64,000 bases of DNA from Diplonema papillatum (lineage: Eukaryota > Euglenozoa > Diplonemea > Diplonemida > Diplonemidae). The position numbers and the translations under genes were made by a program. This document shows positions 63,140 through 64,000 of the stretch, piece by piece (position 1 is the stretch's first letter; each line of letters opens with the position of its first letter). The stretch lies in NCBI GenBank assembly GCA_030068145.1, contig JAPJBO010000362.1, positions 1 through 64,000 of the forward strand, written 5' to 3'. The notes beneath the pieces are model-generated. The model was not told where the DNA came from and did not search any database. It saw only the letters and a program-made list of their open reading frames with translations.

Positions 63140-64000
63140 TTTGAGTGGCAGAGACCAGCTCTCTGGGTGTTTCCGGTCTCCTCACTTCTCTCCGTACTGC
63201 TACGGCGGGGCCCGCGGGGCACCGGCACGGTGCGCCGAACAAGGCGTTGCCAAGGGGATACCTCCGCCTTGTTACAGCTGCGGGGTCGTACCGTGTGGCT
63301 TCTCTGTCCAAACAGACGCGACACCCCTGATTTGGTGTCTGGGTACAACTCTTGTTGACCTGTACGCGTTGTGCGTTCAGGATAATGCTCTCAGGACCAC
63401 CGCGGCTGTGGCACACGCGGCGCAGCGCCGCACGGTGCCGTCCGGCAAGAGCAAGCATGCCGCAGCCGTACCTGAAAGGTGCGGCGAGAGGCATCGGATC
63501 ACGCTGTCAGAGGACAAACCCCACGAACACAAACAAGAGCACGAACTTGTGCGATTATCTGCCGGCGGCGTGACTGGCCGGGAGGCATGAGCTGTACTGA
63601 TCAATATGAGGGTGCAGTCCGGCTTCGTGTGGTGGGGCACTATTCGACGTCGGCCCTGTGTTTCCTACAAAGCAGGTGCATATTCGGAAACAAAGCAGTG
63701 TGGCCGTGTTTGTTGTACGTGGCAACGTTGTTGTGATGCCCCTGGTATCGGCGGGCAGGGCAAAGAGGGCAGAACTCAAGCCTGGACGTGGTACAAGCTG
63801 CTTGGGGCCACAACAGTGTGAGCCGTGTGTAGGTGAGCTCCTTGCCAATCAGGTACCCTTCTGCCCAGGCGCCCGCTTTAACTACCGGGTCCGAAAGCTA
63901 CTTCATGGTGAGTCGGGTACCAGGCTGTGCAGCTTCCAGCTGCAGCCGTCTCCCGCCTACAGATCTTTCGCAAGACGCGGGTCGCAACCCTGGATGCCAA
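63140..64000. other. No recognised gene; SINE-like tail fragment
   Basis: 63658-63685 matches the 3' part of the SINE-like family (TTTCCTACAAAGCAGGTGC). Nothing else supported up to the window edge. Confidence 0.4.

Overview
This window is transposon-dense nuclear DNA from a eukaryote, most likely a unicellular one (an alga or heterotrophic protist). It has spliced genes with GT-AG introns (Rab6 and a GH3 glycosidase). One surface protein pairs a LamG-type lectin fold with a long Pro/Thr tail and a many-pass membrane region. There are non-LTR retrotransposons, cut-and-paste transposons with terminal inverted repeats (TIRs), long microsatellites and large repeat-filled introns. There are no operons and no Shine-Dalgarno-type starts. 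I could not place the lineage further; I looked for the dinoflagellate spliced leader and did not see it.

Layout. 1-350: a 32-bp minisatellite. 0.6-2.9 kb (minus): a multiply frameshifted membrane-protein gene. 3.7-4.2 kb (minus): one possible exon. 4.88-5.57 kb: a ~700-bp TAG/CTA trinucleotide repeat. 9.4-13.4 kb (minus): an uninterrupted 1321-codon LamG / Pro-Thr-repeat / multi-pass membrane protein. 14.9-24.4 kb: a nested inverted-repeat structure holding a complete non-LTR retrotransposon (ORF1 coiled coil; ORF2 with OTU protease-like, AP-endonuclease, reverse transcriptase and Cys/His finger domains) sitting inside short TAATCGAG tandem repeats. 24.4-30.2 kb: TIR elements and dispersed repeats. 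30.4-31.8 kb (minus): a secreted FAD-linked aldonolactone oxidase with a poly(A)-tailed retroposon in its leader. 32.0-32.6 kb (minus): a hAT transposase remnant. 36.7-44.3 kb (minus): a GH3 glycosidase of two exons split by a 5.3-kb intron full of mobile DNA, followed upstream by tandem ~805-bp copies of its own promoter and first exon. 48.6-50.1 kb: a second retrotransposon finger-domain fragment and tandem repeats. 51.4-52.4 kb: a 958-bp TIR element carrying two tRNA-like sequences. 55.9-61.8 kb (minus): a three-exon Rab6 GTPase whose introns hold an eight-copy repeat array, back-to-back TIR elements, a nested hAT element, a retrotransposon fragment and a duplicated, truncated copy of the last exon. 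62-64 kb: no recognised gene.

The host genes do not form a pathway: the lactone oxidase, GH3 enzyme and LamG protein all carry secretion signals, and Rab6 is a Golgi-traffic GTPase. The main biology of the window is the mobile DNA: target preference, nested insertions with readable target duplications, and exon/promoter duplications around two real genes. All domain calls come from motif reading; no database search was run.
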